From an uncultured Paracoccaceae bacterium (GTDB lineage: Bacteria > Pseudomonadota > Alphaproteobacteria > Rhodobacterales > Rhodobacteraceae): DNA of 64,000 nucleotides. Positions 39,404-48,999 of this stretch are shown piece after piece. The position numbers and the translations under genes were made by a program. Location of the stretch: the NCBI GenBank assembly GCA_947501355.1, contig CANMVA010000001.1, forward strand, positions 124,001 through 188,000. The letters are read 5' to 3'. A model generated the notes under the pieces. It saw nothing but the letters and a program-made list of their open reading frames with translations. It did no database searches and was not told the DNA's origin. Each line of letters starts with the position of its first letter. Within the stretch, counting starts at the first letter, position 1.

Positions 39404-41065
39404 ATGGCCGTGACTGAGACACCCACCCAGCCCCACGCTGCGCGCAAATCGCCCCGCTTTTCAGCGCTGGGCATCGGCGCGGCGGTGCTGGCCGCCCTGT
39501 GCCTGCTGCCGATGCTGGCGGTGTTCTACGCCGCGCTCACGACCGGAACGGACACACTGAGCGCGCTTAGCCAGACGGTGCTGCCGCGCTATGCGGGCAC
39601 GACGCTGATCCTTGTGGTGCTGGTGGCCTTCGGCACCTTCGCCATCGGCACCGGGGCCGCGTGGCTTGTCACGATGACGGACTTCCCCGGCCGCCGCATT
39701 TTCGAGATCGCTTTGGTCATTCCACTGGCCTTCCCGGCCTATGTCATGGCCTATGCCTACACCCATGTGCTGGATCATCCGGGCATCGTTCAGGCAACCT
39801 TGCGAGACGTGACCGGATGGGGGCCGCGTGATTATTGGTTCCCCGAGATTCGGTCGGTGGGCGGCGCCGCGCTGATGCTGACGCTGGTGCTCTATCCTTA
39901 CGTCTACCTGCTGGCGCGCACCGCCTTCATGGGCCAAAGCGCCAGCACCTTCTTTGCCGCCCGCGCGCTGGGCAAGACACCTTGGCAGGCGTTTTTCCAA
40001 GTGTCGCTCCCCATGGCGCGCCCAGCCATTGCGGCAGGCGTTTTGCTGGCGACAATGGAGACGATTGCTGACTTTGGCACTGTCTCCTATTTCGGGGTGC
40101 AGACCTTTGCCACAGGTATCTACACCAGCTGGATCGGCCTCGGTGACCGGGGGGCGGCCTCGCAACTTGCCATGGGGCTGCTGGCCTTCGCGCTGATCCT
40201 CGCCGTGCTGGAGCGGCAAAGCCGGGGCAACGCGAAATACCACGCCAACCGGATTGAAACGATGGGGCGTCTTGAACTGACAGGGGCGCGCCGTGCAGGT
40301 GCGATGATCCTTTGCGCGCTTCCGGTTCTCTTTGGGCTGATCCTGCCCACGATTGCCCTTGTCTTGATGGGCTTCGGATCCGAGCAGAACCTGCTGAGCC
40401 GCCGCTATATCGGCTTCATCCAGAACTCGCTGGTGCTGGCCAGTATCGCCGCGGTGCTGACCGTCTGCGCCGCCATCGTGCTTGGCTATTTCCAGCGGGT
40501 GTTTCCCGGGGCGAAAGCCTCTGCCGCGATCTATGTGGCGCGATTGGGCTATGCGGTGCCGGGCGGGGTGATCGCCGTGGGGCTGCTGGTGCCGTTTGCA
40601 GCGTTTGACAATGCGCTGGACGCATGGATGCGCGCGACGTTCGATATCTCCACCGGGTTGCTGCTGACAGGTTCGATCTGGTTGCTGATCGCGGCCTATA
40701 TGATCCGCTTTCTGGCCGCCGCTCTGGGGTCCTACGAAAGCGGTCAATCGGCGATCAACGCCAATATGGACGCGGCCTCGCGTGTGTTGGGCAAGACAAC
40801 CTATGGCACGTTCCGCCGAGTGCATTTCCCGATCCTGACGCCCGCGCTTTTGACCGCGATGCTGATCGTCTTCGTGGACGTCATGAAGGAACTGCCCGCA
40901 ACGCTGATCATGCGCCCGTTCAACTATGACACGCTGGCGGTGCAGGCCTACCGTCTCGCCTCCGACGAGCGGTTGGAGGGCGCGGCGGTGCCAAGCCTTG
41001 TGATCGTGGCCATGGGGCTGGTGCCAGTGATCCTGCTTTGCCGACGCGTGGGGCGTCAAAGATAA
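39404..41065 (+). CDS. Fe(3+) ABC transporter permease (two-domain FbpB/AfuB-like)
   Basis: 553 aa; two binding-protein-dependent permease domains; ETIADFGTVSYFGVQTFATGIYTSW, DVMKELPATLIMRPFNYDTLAVQAYRLASDERLEGAAVPSL. Confidence 0.9.
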   Translation: MAVTETPTQPHAARKSPRFSALGIGAAVLAALCLLPMLAVFYAALTTGTDTLSALSQTVLPRYAGTTLILVVLVAFGTFAIGTGAAWLVTMTDFPGRRIFEIALVIPLAFPAYVMAYAYTHVLDHPGIVQATLRDVTGWGPRDYWFPEIRSVGGAALMLTLVLYPYVYLLARTAFMGQSASTFFAARALGKTPWQAFFQVSLPMARPAIAAGVLLATMETIADFGTVSYFGVQTFATGIYTSWIGLGDRGAASQLAMGLLAFALILAVLERQSRGNAKYHANRIETMGRLELTGARRAGAMILCALPVLFGLILPTIALVLMGFGSEQNLLSRRYIGFIQNSLVLASIAAVLTVCAAIVLGYFQRVFPGAKASAAIYVARLGYAVPGGVIAVGLLVPFAAFDNALDAWMRATFDISTGLLLTGSIWLLIAAYMIRFLAAALGSYESGQSAINANMDAASRVLGKTTYGTFRRVHFPILTPALLTAMLIVFVDVMKELPATLIMRPFNYDTLAVQAYRLASDERLEGAAVPSLVIVAMGLVPVILLCRRVGRQR

Positions 41066-41124
41066 GGCATATTTACCGGCGCACTCCGAAAGCATAACGT
41101 CTTTCTATCGCGCCGGAGGCCCCC

Positions 41125-42012
41125 ATGACCGCAACGCTCAAGCAGTTTGAAACCTTTGTCTGGGTCGCCGCCCTGGGCAGTTTTCGTCGCACAGCGGAGA
41201 AGCTGAACACCACGCAGCCCAATATCTCCGTCCGGATTTCAGGGCTGGAGGCGAGCCTGGGCGTCAAGCTCTTTGATCGGGATGCGGGATCGGTCACGCT
41301 GACGGCGGCGGGGACCCATTTGCTGGAACCCGCCCAGCGCGTGCTAGATGCGTCGGACGCCTTTGCCGCGCAGGCCGGGACCGCCGCGCGCCAATCCGGC
41401 GTGATCCGCCTTGGGGTGACCGAGATCATCGTGCAAAGCTGGCTGGGGCGGTTCCTGAAAGAGCTGCGTGCGCTTTATCCTGAGACGGTCGTTGAGCTAG
41501 TCGTCGATCTCTCGGCAGAGCTGGAGAAGGACCTGACCGACCGCGCCCTTGATCTGGCGTTGATGAACGGCCCGGTGCCGGACCCGGCGATCCACAGCGT
41601 CGCGCTGGGCGACGTGCCCCTGATGTGGGTGGCGGCCCCGGAGATCGCCAAGACCGTGACCGGTCTGGACGCGGTCTCCCGCCATCCGGTGCTGACATTC
41701 TCGCGCAAGACCGTCCCTTATGCGGAACTGGCCGCCTATTTTCGCGACCATCCCGCGGGGCCGGTGCGCCTTGTGCCGTCTAACAATCTGGCTGCTTGCG
41801 TGCAGATGACCGTGGATGGGCTGGGCATCGCTGCCTTGCCGCACATCCTGATCAAGGACGCGCTGGCAGAGGGCCGACTTGTCCCGCTCGATATCGACTG
41901 GTGCCCCGCACCGCTGCACTTCACGGCCTGCTATGCGCATACACCGTCGCGATCCGTGGTGCGTAAGGCGGCAGAGCTGGCGCAGACAATCGCGCGCGAA
42001 GATATGCGATAA
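41125..42012 (+). CDS. LysR family transcriptional regulator
   Basis: 295 aa; LKQFETFVWVAALGSFRRTAEKLNTTQPNISVRISGLEASLGVKLFDR. Confidence 0.93.
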   Translation: MTATLKQFETFVWVAALGSFRRTAEKLNTTQPNISVRISGLEASLGVKLFDRDAGSVTLTAAGTHLLEPAQRVLDASDAFAAQAGTAARQSGVIRLGVTEIIVQSWLGRFLKELRALYPETVVELVVDLSAELEKDLTDRALDLALMNGPVPDPAIHSVALGDVPLMWVAAPEIAKTVTGLDAVSRHPVLTFSRKTVPYAELAAYFRDHPAGPVRLVPSNNLAACVQMTVDGLGIAALPHILIKDALAEGRLVPLDIDWCPAPLHFTACYAHTPSRSVVRKAAELAQTIAREDMR

Positions 42013-42104
42013 ATTCTATGTATCGCTTCAATATAAATGAATAATTAGAAATGATCGAAAGGGACGGCTAGGCTGACAGGGTTCCTGCTTTGAAAGGCCC
42101 GCAC

Positions 42105-44186
42105 ATGCCCGCGTCTTCCATTCGTCTTGGCGTTGATATCGGCGGCACGTTTACCGATGTCGTGCTGGAGCATGGCACGGCCCAACACTCCACCAAAGTG
42201 CTGACGACCTATGCCGCGCCGGAAAACGCGATTATCGAGGGGATGGGGCAGGTTTGTGCGAAAGCGGGCATCGCGCCGGGCCAGATCACCCAGATCATCC
42301 ATGGCACCACTCTGGCCACCAATGCGCTGATCGAACGGCGCGGGGCGAAGACCGCTTTGATCACGACGCAAGGCTTTCGTGACGTGATCGAGATGCGCAC
42401 CGAATCCCGGTTTGAGCAATATGACCTGAACCTCGAACTGCCGGAGCCTTTGTTGCCGCGCCAATCCCGGTTCACTGTGGCCGAGCGGGTCAGCGCTTCA
42501 GGCGAGGTGCTGATTGCGCTCAACCGGGCGGAGGTCGAGGCGCTGGCGGATCGCGTCGCAGAGGCCGGATATACGAGCGTCGCGGTCGGGCTGATTCATT
42601 CCTATCTGAACGACGCCCATGAGCAGATGATCCGCGATGTGCTGGCCGAGAGACTGCCCGATTTGATGGTCTCGCTGTCGTCGGAGGTTTCCCCTCAGAT
42701 GCGCGAATATGAGCGGTTCAATACGGTCTGTGCGAACGCCTACATCAAGCCGCTGATGAAAAGCTATCTCAGCCGTCTGGAAGGGCGGCTGGCCGAGGAA
42801 GGTGTGGCCTGCCCGATCTTCTTGATGCATTCGGGCGGCGGGATCATCAGCCTTGAAAGTGCGGCTGAGTTTCCCGTCCGACTGGTGGAATCTGGCCCGG
42901 CGGGGGGCGCCGTTTTCGCCGCTGATATCGCGGCGCGCTACGGGCTGGACAAGGTGCTGAGCTTCGACATGGGCGGCACCACAGCGAAGATTTGTCTGAT
43001 CAAGAACCAGACCCCGAAGACCTCTCGCGTGTTTGAAGTGGCGCGGACTTATCGGTTCAAGAAAGGGTCAGGGATGCCGATTTCGATCCCTGTCATCGAC
43101 ATGGTCGAGATCGGCGCTGGCGGCGGATCGCTGGCCCATGTGGACGCGCTGCGGCAGATCAGAGTCGGGCCGGAAAGCGCGGGCTCGGAACCCGGCCCAG
43201 CCTGCTACGGGCGCGGGGGTGCGCGGCCCGCAGTGACAGATGCGGACCTGATCCTGGGCAAGCTCGACCCGGACAATTTTGCGGGCGGGTCGATCCAGCT
43301 GCATACGGGTCGTGCGGCGACCGCGCTGGAGGAAACCCTCGGCGCACCGCTGGAGATGGACGCGCAAACAGCGGCGTTCGGGCTAGCCGAGGTTGTGGAC
43401 GAAAACATGGCCAATGCCGCGCGCGTGCATGCGGTCGAGAATGGCGAGGATCTGGCCGACTACACGATGATTGCCTTTGGCGGGGCCGCCCCGCTGCACG
43501 CCGCACGGCTCTGCGAAAAGCTGGGCATCGCGCGGGCGCTGGTGCCACCGGGCGCGGGCGTGGGATCAGCCATCGGGTTTCTGCGTGCGCCATTCAGTTT
43601 CGAGGCGAACCGCAGCCTCTACATGAGGCTGTCGCGCTTTGATGCGGATGCGATCAAGAGCTTGCTGAGCGATCTCGCAGCAGAGGCCACGGCCTTCGTG
43701 CGGTCCTGCGACGCGCGGGCCGACATTCTGACCGAAACGAAAGTCTATATGCGCTACACTGGACAAGGCTGGGAAATCCCGGTGACCCTGATTCAAGCGC
43801 AGGCCGCCAAACCGGATGCGGCGACATTCCTCGCCCAGTTCGAGGCGGAGTATGCCGCTCTCTTCGGGCGCGTCGTGGATGGCATGGATGTCGAGATCAC
43901 GGTTTGGGCTGTGAACGCGACAACGCCGCACGCACAGGTCGTCCCGATCACGCCAGTGGAAGGCGCCGGCGCGGCGCAGGCAAGCGGCGCGCGAATGCTG
44001 TTTGATCCGGCGTTGGGCGCTGCGACGGACGCGCAAGTTATAGACCGCACGGCGATGGCGGCGGGGCAAACGGTGCAAGGACCGGCTGTCATTACAGAGG
44101 ATGAAACGACGATTGTGCTGCCCCAAAGCCGCTCTGCGGTGGCGCAGCCGGATGGAACGATTGATATCAGGGAGGTGGGCCAATGA
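42105..44186 (+). CDS. Hydantoinase/oxoprolinase family protein (HyuA-like)
   Basis: RLGVDIGGTFTDVVLEHG...IIHGTTLATNALIERRGAKTALITTQGFRDVIEMRTESRFEQYDLN; ASKHA-type. Preferred start MPASS at 42105. Confidence 0.93.
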   Translation: MPASSIRLGVDIGGTFTDVVLEHGTAQHSTKVLTTYAAPENAIIEGMGQVCAKAGIAPGQITQIIHGTTLATNALIERRGAKTALITTQGFRDVIEMRTESRFEQYDLNLELPEPLLPRQSRFTVAERVSASGEVLIALNRAEVEALADRVAEAGYTSVAVGLIHSYLNDAHEQMIRDVLAERLPDLMVSLSSEVSPQMREYERFNTVCANAYIKPLMKSYLSRLEGRLAEEGVACPIFLMHSGGGIISLESAAEFPVRLVESGPAGGAVFAADIAARYGLDKVLSFDMGGTTAKICLIKNQTPKTSRVFEVARTYRFKKGSGMPISIPVIDMVEIGAGGGSLAHVDALRQIRVGPESAGSEPGPACYGRGGARPAVTDADLILGKLDPDNFAGGSIQLHTGRAATALEETLGAPLEMDAQTAAFGLAEVVDENMANAARVHAVENGEDLADYTMIAFGGAAPLHAARLCEKLGIARALVPPGAGVGSAIGFLRAPFSFEANRSLYMRLSRFDADAIKSLLSDLAAEATAFVRSCDARADILTETKVYMRYTGQGWEIPVTLIQAQAAKPDAATFLAQFEAEYAALFGRVVDGMDVEITVWAVNATTPHAQVVPITPVEGAGAAQASGARMLFDPALGAATDAQVIDRTAMAAGQTVQGPAVITEDETTIVLPQSRSAVAQPDGTIDIREVGQ

Positions 44187-45883
44187 CCTCAACCGTTGCG
44201 TATCAGGTGATGTGGAATCGGCTGATCTCCGTCGTGGAGGAACAGGCACAAGCGCTTGTTCGCACGGCCTTTTCGACCTCCGTGCGCGAGGCAGGCGATC
44301 TGTCGGCCGGGGTCTATAACGCTGAAGGCCTGATGCTGGCGCAAGCGGTCACAGGCACACCCGGCCATGTGAACGCGATGGCGGATGCGGTGGCGCATTT
44401 CATCCGCCGCATCGGACGCGACAACATCTTTGAAGGCGACATCTACATCACCAATGATCCTTGGGAAGGCACCGGGCATCTGCATGACATCACCGTGGTG
44501 ACGCCTTCGTTCTACAACGGCCACCATGTCGGGTTCTTCGCCTGCACCGCGCATATCGTGGATATCGGCGGGCGCGGGTTCGGCGCGGATGCGGCCAGTA
44601 TCTTTGAGGAAGGTCTGCAGATTCCAATCATGAAATTTGCTAAACGCGGCAAGGTTGATCAGACGCTGATCCGCATCGTGCGCGGCAATGTCCGGGAGCC
44701 TGATCAACTGGTTGGGGACATGTATGCGCTGGCCACCTGTAACGAGATCGGCCACCGCCGCCTTGTCGAGATGATGGAGGAGTTTACCCTCTCCGATCTG
44801 GACGGCATCGCGCGCTTCATTCTGGAGAATTCCCGTCGCGCCACGCTGGAGCGGATCGCCGCGCTGCCCAAAGAAACGGCGGGTGGCGAGATGGTGATCG
44901 ACGGATTCGAGACGCCGATCACTCTGAAGGTCCGGCTGACGATTGAAACCGACCGGATGCTCTGCGATTTCGCAGGCACGTCCGGGCTGGACAAGAAAGG
45001 CATCAACGTGCCGCTGGTCTATACCAAAGCATACGCCTGCTACGCGTTGAAATGCGCCATCGCGCCGGAGATTCCGAACAACGCGGCCTCCCTTGCCCCG
45101 TTCGAGGTGAAAGCACCCAAGGACAGCATCGTCAACGCCGTGCACCCCGCGCCGGTCGCTCTCCGCCATGTCATCGGGCATATGATCCCGGACACGGTCT
45201 ATGACGCGCTCGACAAGATTTTGCCCCAGACGGTGCCTGCTGAAGGGGCGGGCTGTCTGTGCAATTTTCAAGTGTCTCTGCGGCCCCGCACCGATGCACC
45301 CGCGCCTGATGACGCGCGGCGGGCGGAGGTGCTGACCTTCAATTCAGGGGGTGCGGGTGCGCGGCCTACGGTCGATGGGCTCAACGCCACGGCGTTTCCG
45401 TCGGGCGTCATGACAATGCCGATTGAAGCGACCGAACATACCGGCCCGGTGATCATCTGGCGCAAGGAGTTGCGGCCGGATAGCGGCGGCGCAGGCAAGC
45501 AGCGTGGCGGGCTGGGGCAGTATATGGAGGTGGGCGCTGTCGAGGGCCATGAGTTCGACTTTCAGGCCATGTTCGACCGTGTGGATCACCCCGCACGGGG
45601 GCGACAGGGCGGCAGCGCCGGGGCGCCAACGACAATTGCGCGGGATGACGGCACGCCGATGCGCGGCAAGGGCAAGCAGTTCGTGCCTCACGGGCGGCGC
45701 GTGCAATTGGCGTTTCCGGGGGGTGCGGGCTACGGCCCGGCCTCTGACCGCGACCCGGCTTTGGTGAAACGCGATCTTGCGCGGGGCTATATCTCGGCCC
45801 AGTCTGCGCAGGACGATTATGGGCTGTCAGCGGCAGAGATAGACACCGTTCTGGACGCCGTCCGCAAGGGAGAGACGCTATGA
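44183..45883 (+). CDS. Hydantoinase B/oxoprolinase family protein (HyuB-like)
   Basis: 566 aa; GDIYITNDPWEGTGHLHDITVVTPSFYNGHHVGFFACTAHIVDIGG. Confidence 0.93.
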   Translation: MTSTVAYQVMWNRLISVVEEQAQALVRTAFSTSVREAGDLSAGVYNAEGLMLAQAVTGTPGHVNAMADAVAHFIRRIGRDNIFEGDIYITNDPWEGTGHLHDITVVTPSFYNGHHVGFFACTAHIVDIGGRGFGADAASIFEEGLQIPIMKFAKRGKVDQTLIRIVRGNVREPDQLVGDMYALATCNEIGHRRLVEMMEEFTLSDLDGIARFILENSRRATLERIAALPKETAGGEMVIDGFETPITLKVRLTIETDRMLCDFAGTSGLDKKGINVPLVYTKAYACYALKCAIAPEIPNNAASLAPFEVKAPKDSIVNAVHPAPVALRHVIGHMIPDTVYDALDKILPQTVPAEGAGCLCNFQVSLRPRTDAPAPDDARRAEVLTFNSGGAGARPTVDGLNATAFPSGVMTMPIEATEHTGPVIIWRKELRPDSGGAGKQRGGLGQYMEVGAVEGHEFDFQAMFDRVDHPARGRQGGSAGAPTTIARDDGTPMRGKGKQFVPHGRRVQLAFPGGAGYGPASDRDPALVKRDLARGYISAQSAQDDYGLSAAEIDTVLDAVRKGETL

Positions 45884-47085
45884 CCGCGCCGCAAAAGACC
45901 AGCTATGACGTGGTGATCGTGGGCGGCGCGATGATGGGTTCTTCGACCGCGTGGTTTTTGACAGAAGAGGCCGATTTCGACGGATCGGTTCTGGTGATCG
46001 AGAAAGACCCGACCTACGCATTCTGCTCGACCACGCACACCAATTCCTGCATGCGCCAGCAGTTCAGCACCGAAATCAACGTGCGGATTTCTCAGTTCGC
46101 CGCCGAGTTCGTGAAGACCTTTCACGAGCGGATGGGCGGCACGCCAGACGTGCCGAAGCCGGGCATCCAGAATTACGGTTACATGTATCTGGCCGACACC
46201 GAAGCCTTTGCAGAGACCTTGCGCGACAACATCAAGGTGCAGCACGCGGTGGGCGCAGGCACAGTGCTGATGAGCCCGGACGAGATCAAGCAGGCCTACC
46301 CGTTTTATAATGTCGATGACATTAAGCTTGGCTCGATCAACACCCGCGATGAGGGCTACTGGGACGGCATCACCGTCTTCGACTGGTGGCGCAAATCCGC
46401 CAAAGCGCAGGGGGTGGAGTATCACACCGGCGAGGTCGTCGCGATGACGCGCAACGCCGCCGGAACCCGCGTGGAAAGCGTGACGCTGGCCAGCGGCGAG
46501 ATTATCGCCTGCGGTCAGGTCGTCAATGCCTCCGGCCCGCGCGCGGTCGAGACGGCGCGCATGGTGGGCATCGACATCCCCGTCGAGCCGCGCAAGCGCT
46601 TCACCTGGATTTTCAGCGCCGAACAGCCTCTGGACCGGGACCTACCGCTGACCATTGATCCCAGCGGCGTGCATTTTCGTCAGGACGGCAAGACGACCTA
46701 CTTGGCGGGCGGGCATTCTGACCATGACCCTGCCGTCGCCTATGACGATTTCGCCATGGATCACGCGCTCTGGCAGGACCACATCTGGCCGGTCATCGCC
46801 ACGCGCATCCCGCAGTTCGAGGCGATCAAGGTCACCAATGAATGGGCCGGGCATTACGCCTACAACACCTTCGATCACAACGCGATTGTCGGGCCGCATA
46901 CACATGTTGAGAACTTCGTATTCCTCAACGGATTCTCCGGTCACGGACTGCAACAATCCCCCGCGATGGGGCGCGCGACCGCCGAATGGCTGACCTATGG
47001 CGCGTTCAAAACCCTTGATCTGACGCCCTTCCGATATGACCGGATCGTGCGGAAGGAAACCTTTGTCGAAAAGGCTGTGATATGA
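45880..47085 (+). CDS. FAD-dependent amino acid/sarcosine oxidase-like oxidoreductase (DAO family)
   Basis: 401 aa; YDVVIVGGAMMGSSTAWFL Rossmann motif; YNTFDHNAIVGPHTHVENFVFLNGFSGHGLQQSPAMGRATAEWL. Confidence 0.9.
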   Translation: MTAPQKTSYDVVIVGGAMMGSSTAWFLTEEADFDGSVLVIEKDPTYAFCSTTHTNSCMRQQFSTEINVRISQFAAEFVKTFHERMGGTPDVPKPGIQNYGYMYLADTEAFAETLRDNIKVQHAVGAGTVLMSPDEIKQAYPFYNVDDIKLGSINTRDEGYWDGITVFDWWRKSAKAQGVEYHTGEVVAMTRNAAGTRVESVTLASGEIIACGQVVNASGPRAVETARMVGIDIPVEPRKRFTWIFSAEQPLDRDLPLTIDPSGVHFRQDGKTTYLAGGHSDHDPAVAYDDFAMDHALWQDHIWPVIATRIPQFEAIKVTNEWAGHYAYNTFDHNAIVGPHTHVENFVFLNGFSGHGLQQSPAMGRATAEWLTYGAFKTLDLTPFRYDRIVRKETFVEKAVI

Positions 47086-47912
47086 AACTTGTCCTCACAG
47101 GTGCCGCGGGCCGCTTGGGCTCAATCCTGCGCAAACCGCTGGCCGAGATGGCGGAGACGTTGGTCTCTTCCGACATTGCCGACAGCGTCGACGACTTCGC
47201 CCCGAATGAGACCTACATACAGGCCGATCTGGCCGATAAGGACGCGATCCACGCGCTGCTGGAGGGCGCGGATATGGTCGTCCATTTCGGCGCCGTGGGG
47301 GATGAAGCCCCCTTCGAGCAGATCGTCGGCCCCAACATCATCGGCGCCTATAATGTCTGGGAGGCCGCCCATCAGCACGGGCTGCGCCGGGTGATCTATG
47401 CCAGTTCCGTGCATGCGGTGGGGATGTATCCCAAGACGCAAACGCTCACGACCGATACGCCCCATAAACCCGACACATTCTACGGTCTCGCCAAGTGCTT
47501 TGCCGAGGATCTGGCCAGCCTCTACTGGGACAAGCGTGGGCTGGAAGCGGTGTGTCTGCGCATCTTTTCCTGCGCAGAGGTTAGCAATGCGCGCGCGGTT
47601 GGCACATGGCTGTCCTATCCCGATCTGATCCAGCTTGTGACCCGCGCGATTGATACGCCCGTGACTGGGTTCACCACGATCTATGGCATCTCGAACAATG
47701 ACCGTGCGGGCGTGGACAATACCGGTGCCACATTCCTCGGTTACCGCCCGCAAGACAATGCAGAGCCCTACGCGGCTGAGATGTTCGCCAAGGACGGCCC
47801 CCTCGACCCGCAAGACCCGGCCCATATGTGCCACGGCGGCCCGTTCGCAGCAGTGCCGCTGGGGGAAAGTGGTGTTTCACTGCTGAACCTGAATGAACAC
47901 AAAGACAACTAG
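47082..47912 (+). CDS. NAD(P)-dependent epimerase/dehydratase (SDR; uronate dehydrogenase-like)
   Basis: 276 aa; KLVLTGAAGRLGSILRKPL; VIYASSVHAVGMYP; YGLAKCFAEDLASLYWDKRGLEAVCLRI. Confidence 0.87.
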   Translation: MKLVLTGAAGRLGSILRKPLAEMAETLVSSDIADSVDDFAPNETYIQADLADKDAIHALLEGADMVVHFGAVGDEAPFEQIVGPNIIGAYNVWEAAHQHGLRRVIYASSVHAVGMYPKTQTLTTDTPHKPDTFYGLAKCFAEDLASLYWDKRGLEAVCLRIFSCAEVSNARAVGTWLSYPDLIQLVTRAIDTPVTGFTTIYGISNNDRAGVDNTGATFLGYRPQDNAEPYAAEMFAKDGPLDPQDPAHMCHGGPFAAVPLGESGVSLLNLNEHKDN

Positions 47913-48109
47913 CCCTTGCAGCATGGTGTATTTCGGCATAAATGCCCCGCTTCCGCGATGAACACGCGCAAAAGTTGAGATTTCACCAGACGGGTGTTAT
48001 CTTTTGAATATGCCCAGCGTCGGGGCTCTGTCGGCGTGCCACTCAGGAGGACAATGAACTGTCTCTTTCTGCTCAAGCGGGCAACACCGCTTCCCAAGGC
48101 CAGCCGGTA

Positions 48110-48472
48110 ATGGCAGGTCAAAAGGACATCTCCAGCGAGGAGCTCCTCGCACGCATCCTGAAATCACTGGACGACGACAAGGCCGAAGATGTGGTCCAGA
48201 TCGACCTGCGCGGCAAGTCCGAGATGGGCGATTATATGGTCGTCTGTTCGGGCCGCTCGACCCGTCAGGTCACCGCGATTTCCGAGAAGCTCGTGGATGC
48301 GTTGAAACAGGAATACGGACGGCTTTGTAAGGTCGAGGGCAAGGGCGCAGGCGACTGGGTTCTGATCGACACGGGCGATGTGATCGTCCACGTGTTCCGC
48401 CCCGAAGTGCGCGAGTTCTATCAGTTGGAAAAGATGTGGCTGCCCGCTGGCGAGCAAGCCCAGTCTAACTGA
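48110..48472 (+). CDS. rsfS: Ribosome silencing factor RsfS
   Basis: SLDDDKAEDVVQIDLRGKSEMGDYMVVCSGRSTRQVTAISEKLVDAL; start uncertain (see finding). Confidence 0.92.
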   Translation: MAGQKDISSEELLARILKSLDDDKAEDVVQIDLRGKSEMGDYMVVCSGRSTRQVTAISEKLVDALKQEYGRLCKVEGKGAGDWVLIDTGDVIVHVFRPEVREFYQLEKMWLPAGEQAQSN

Positions 48473-48489
48473 TACTGGCTGACTAAACG

Positions 48490-48960
48490 ATGCGCCTTCA
48501 TATCTGCGCCGTCGGTCGCCTTCGGGCGGGGCCGGAAGCTGCGCTGATTGACGATTATCTGACACGGTTTGATCGCACCGGGCGTGCTCTTGGGTTGGGG
48601 CCCGCTTCTATTGTTGAGGTCGAGGACAAGAAGGGCCGCGGCATGCCGGCGGAGGCTGTGTTGCTACGCAAAGCCCTGCCGAAAGGGGCCAAACTGGCGG
48701 TGATGGATGAACGCGGCAAGGTGATGAGTTCACCGGATTTTGCGCGGCAGTTGGGTGATTGGCGCGATAGGGGCACCTCTGATCTGGCGATTGTCATTGG
48801 CGGGGCCGATGGGATTGCACCTGATCTACAGCAAGAGGCCGATTTTGCCCTGTCCTTCGGCAAGATGGTCTGGCCGCATATGCTGGTCCGCGTGATGCTG
48901 GCTGAACAGCTTTATCGTGCAGCGTCTATCCTTGCGGGCGCCCCCTACCACCGGGTCTAA
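48490..48960 (+). CDS. rlmH: 23S rRNA (pseudouridine1915-N3)-methyltransferase RlmH
   Basis: 156 aa; VIGGADGIAPDLQQEADFALSFGKMVWPHMLVRVMLAEQLYRAASILAGAPYHRV. Confidence 0.95.
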   Translation: MRLHICAVGRLRAGPEAALIDDYLTRFDRTGRALGLGPASIVEVEDKKGRGMPAEAVLLRKALPKGAKLAVMDERGKVMSSPDFARQLGDWRDRGTSDLAIVIGGADGIAPDLQQEADFALSFGKMVWPHMLVRVMLAEQLYRAASILAGAPYHRV

Positions 48961-48999
48961 AACCACGTTAGAACGCTCCCAAGAAAACAGGAGCAGTCC

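Noticed and set aside
39461-41095. 544-aa minus-strand ORF opposite the Fe3+ permease
   Set aside because: Shadow ORF antisense to a clear permease.
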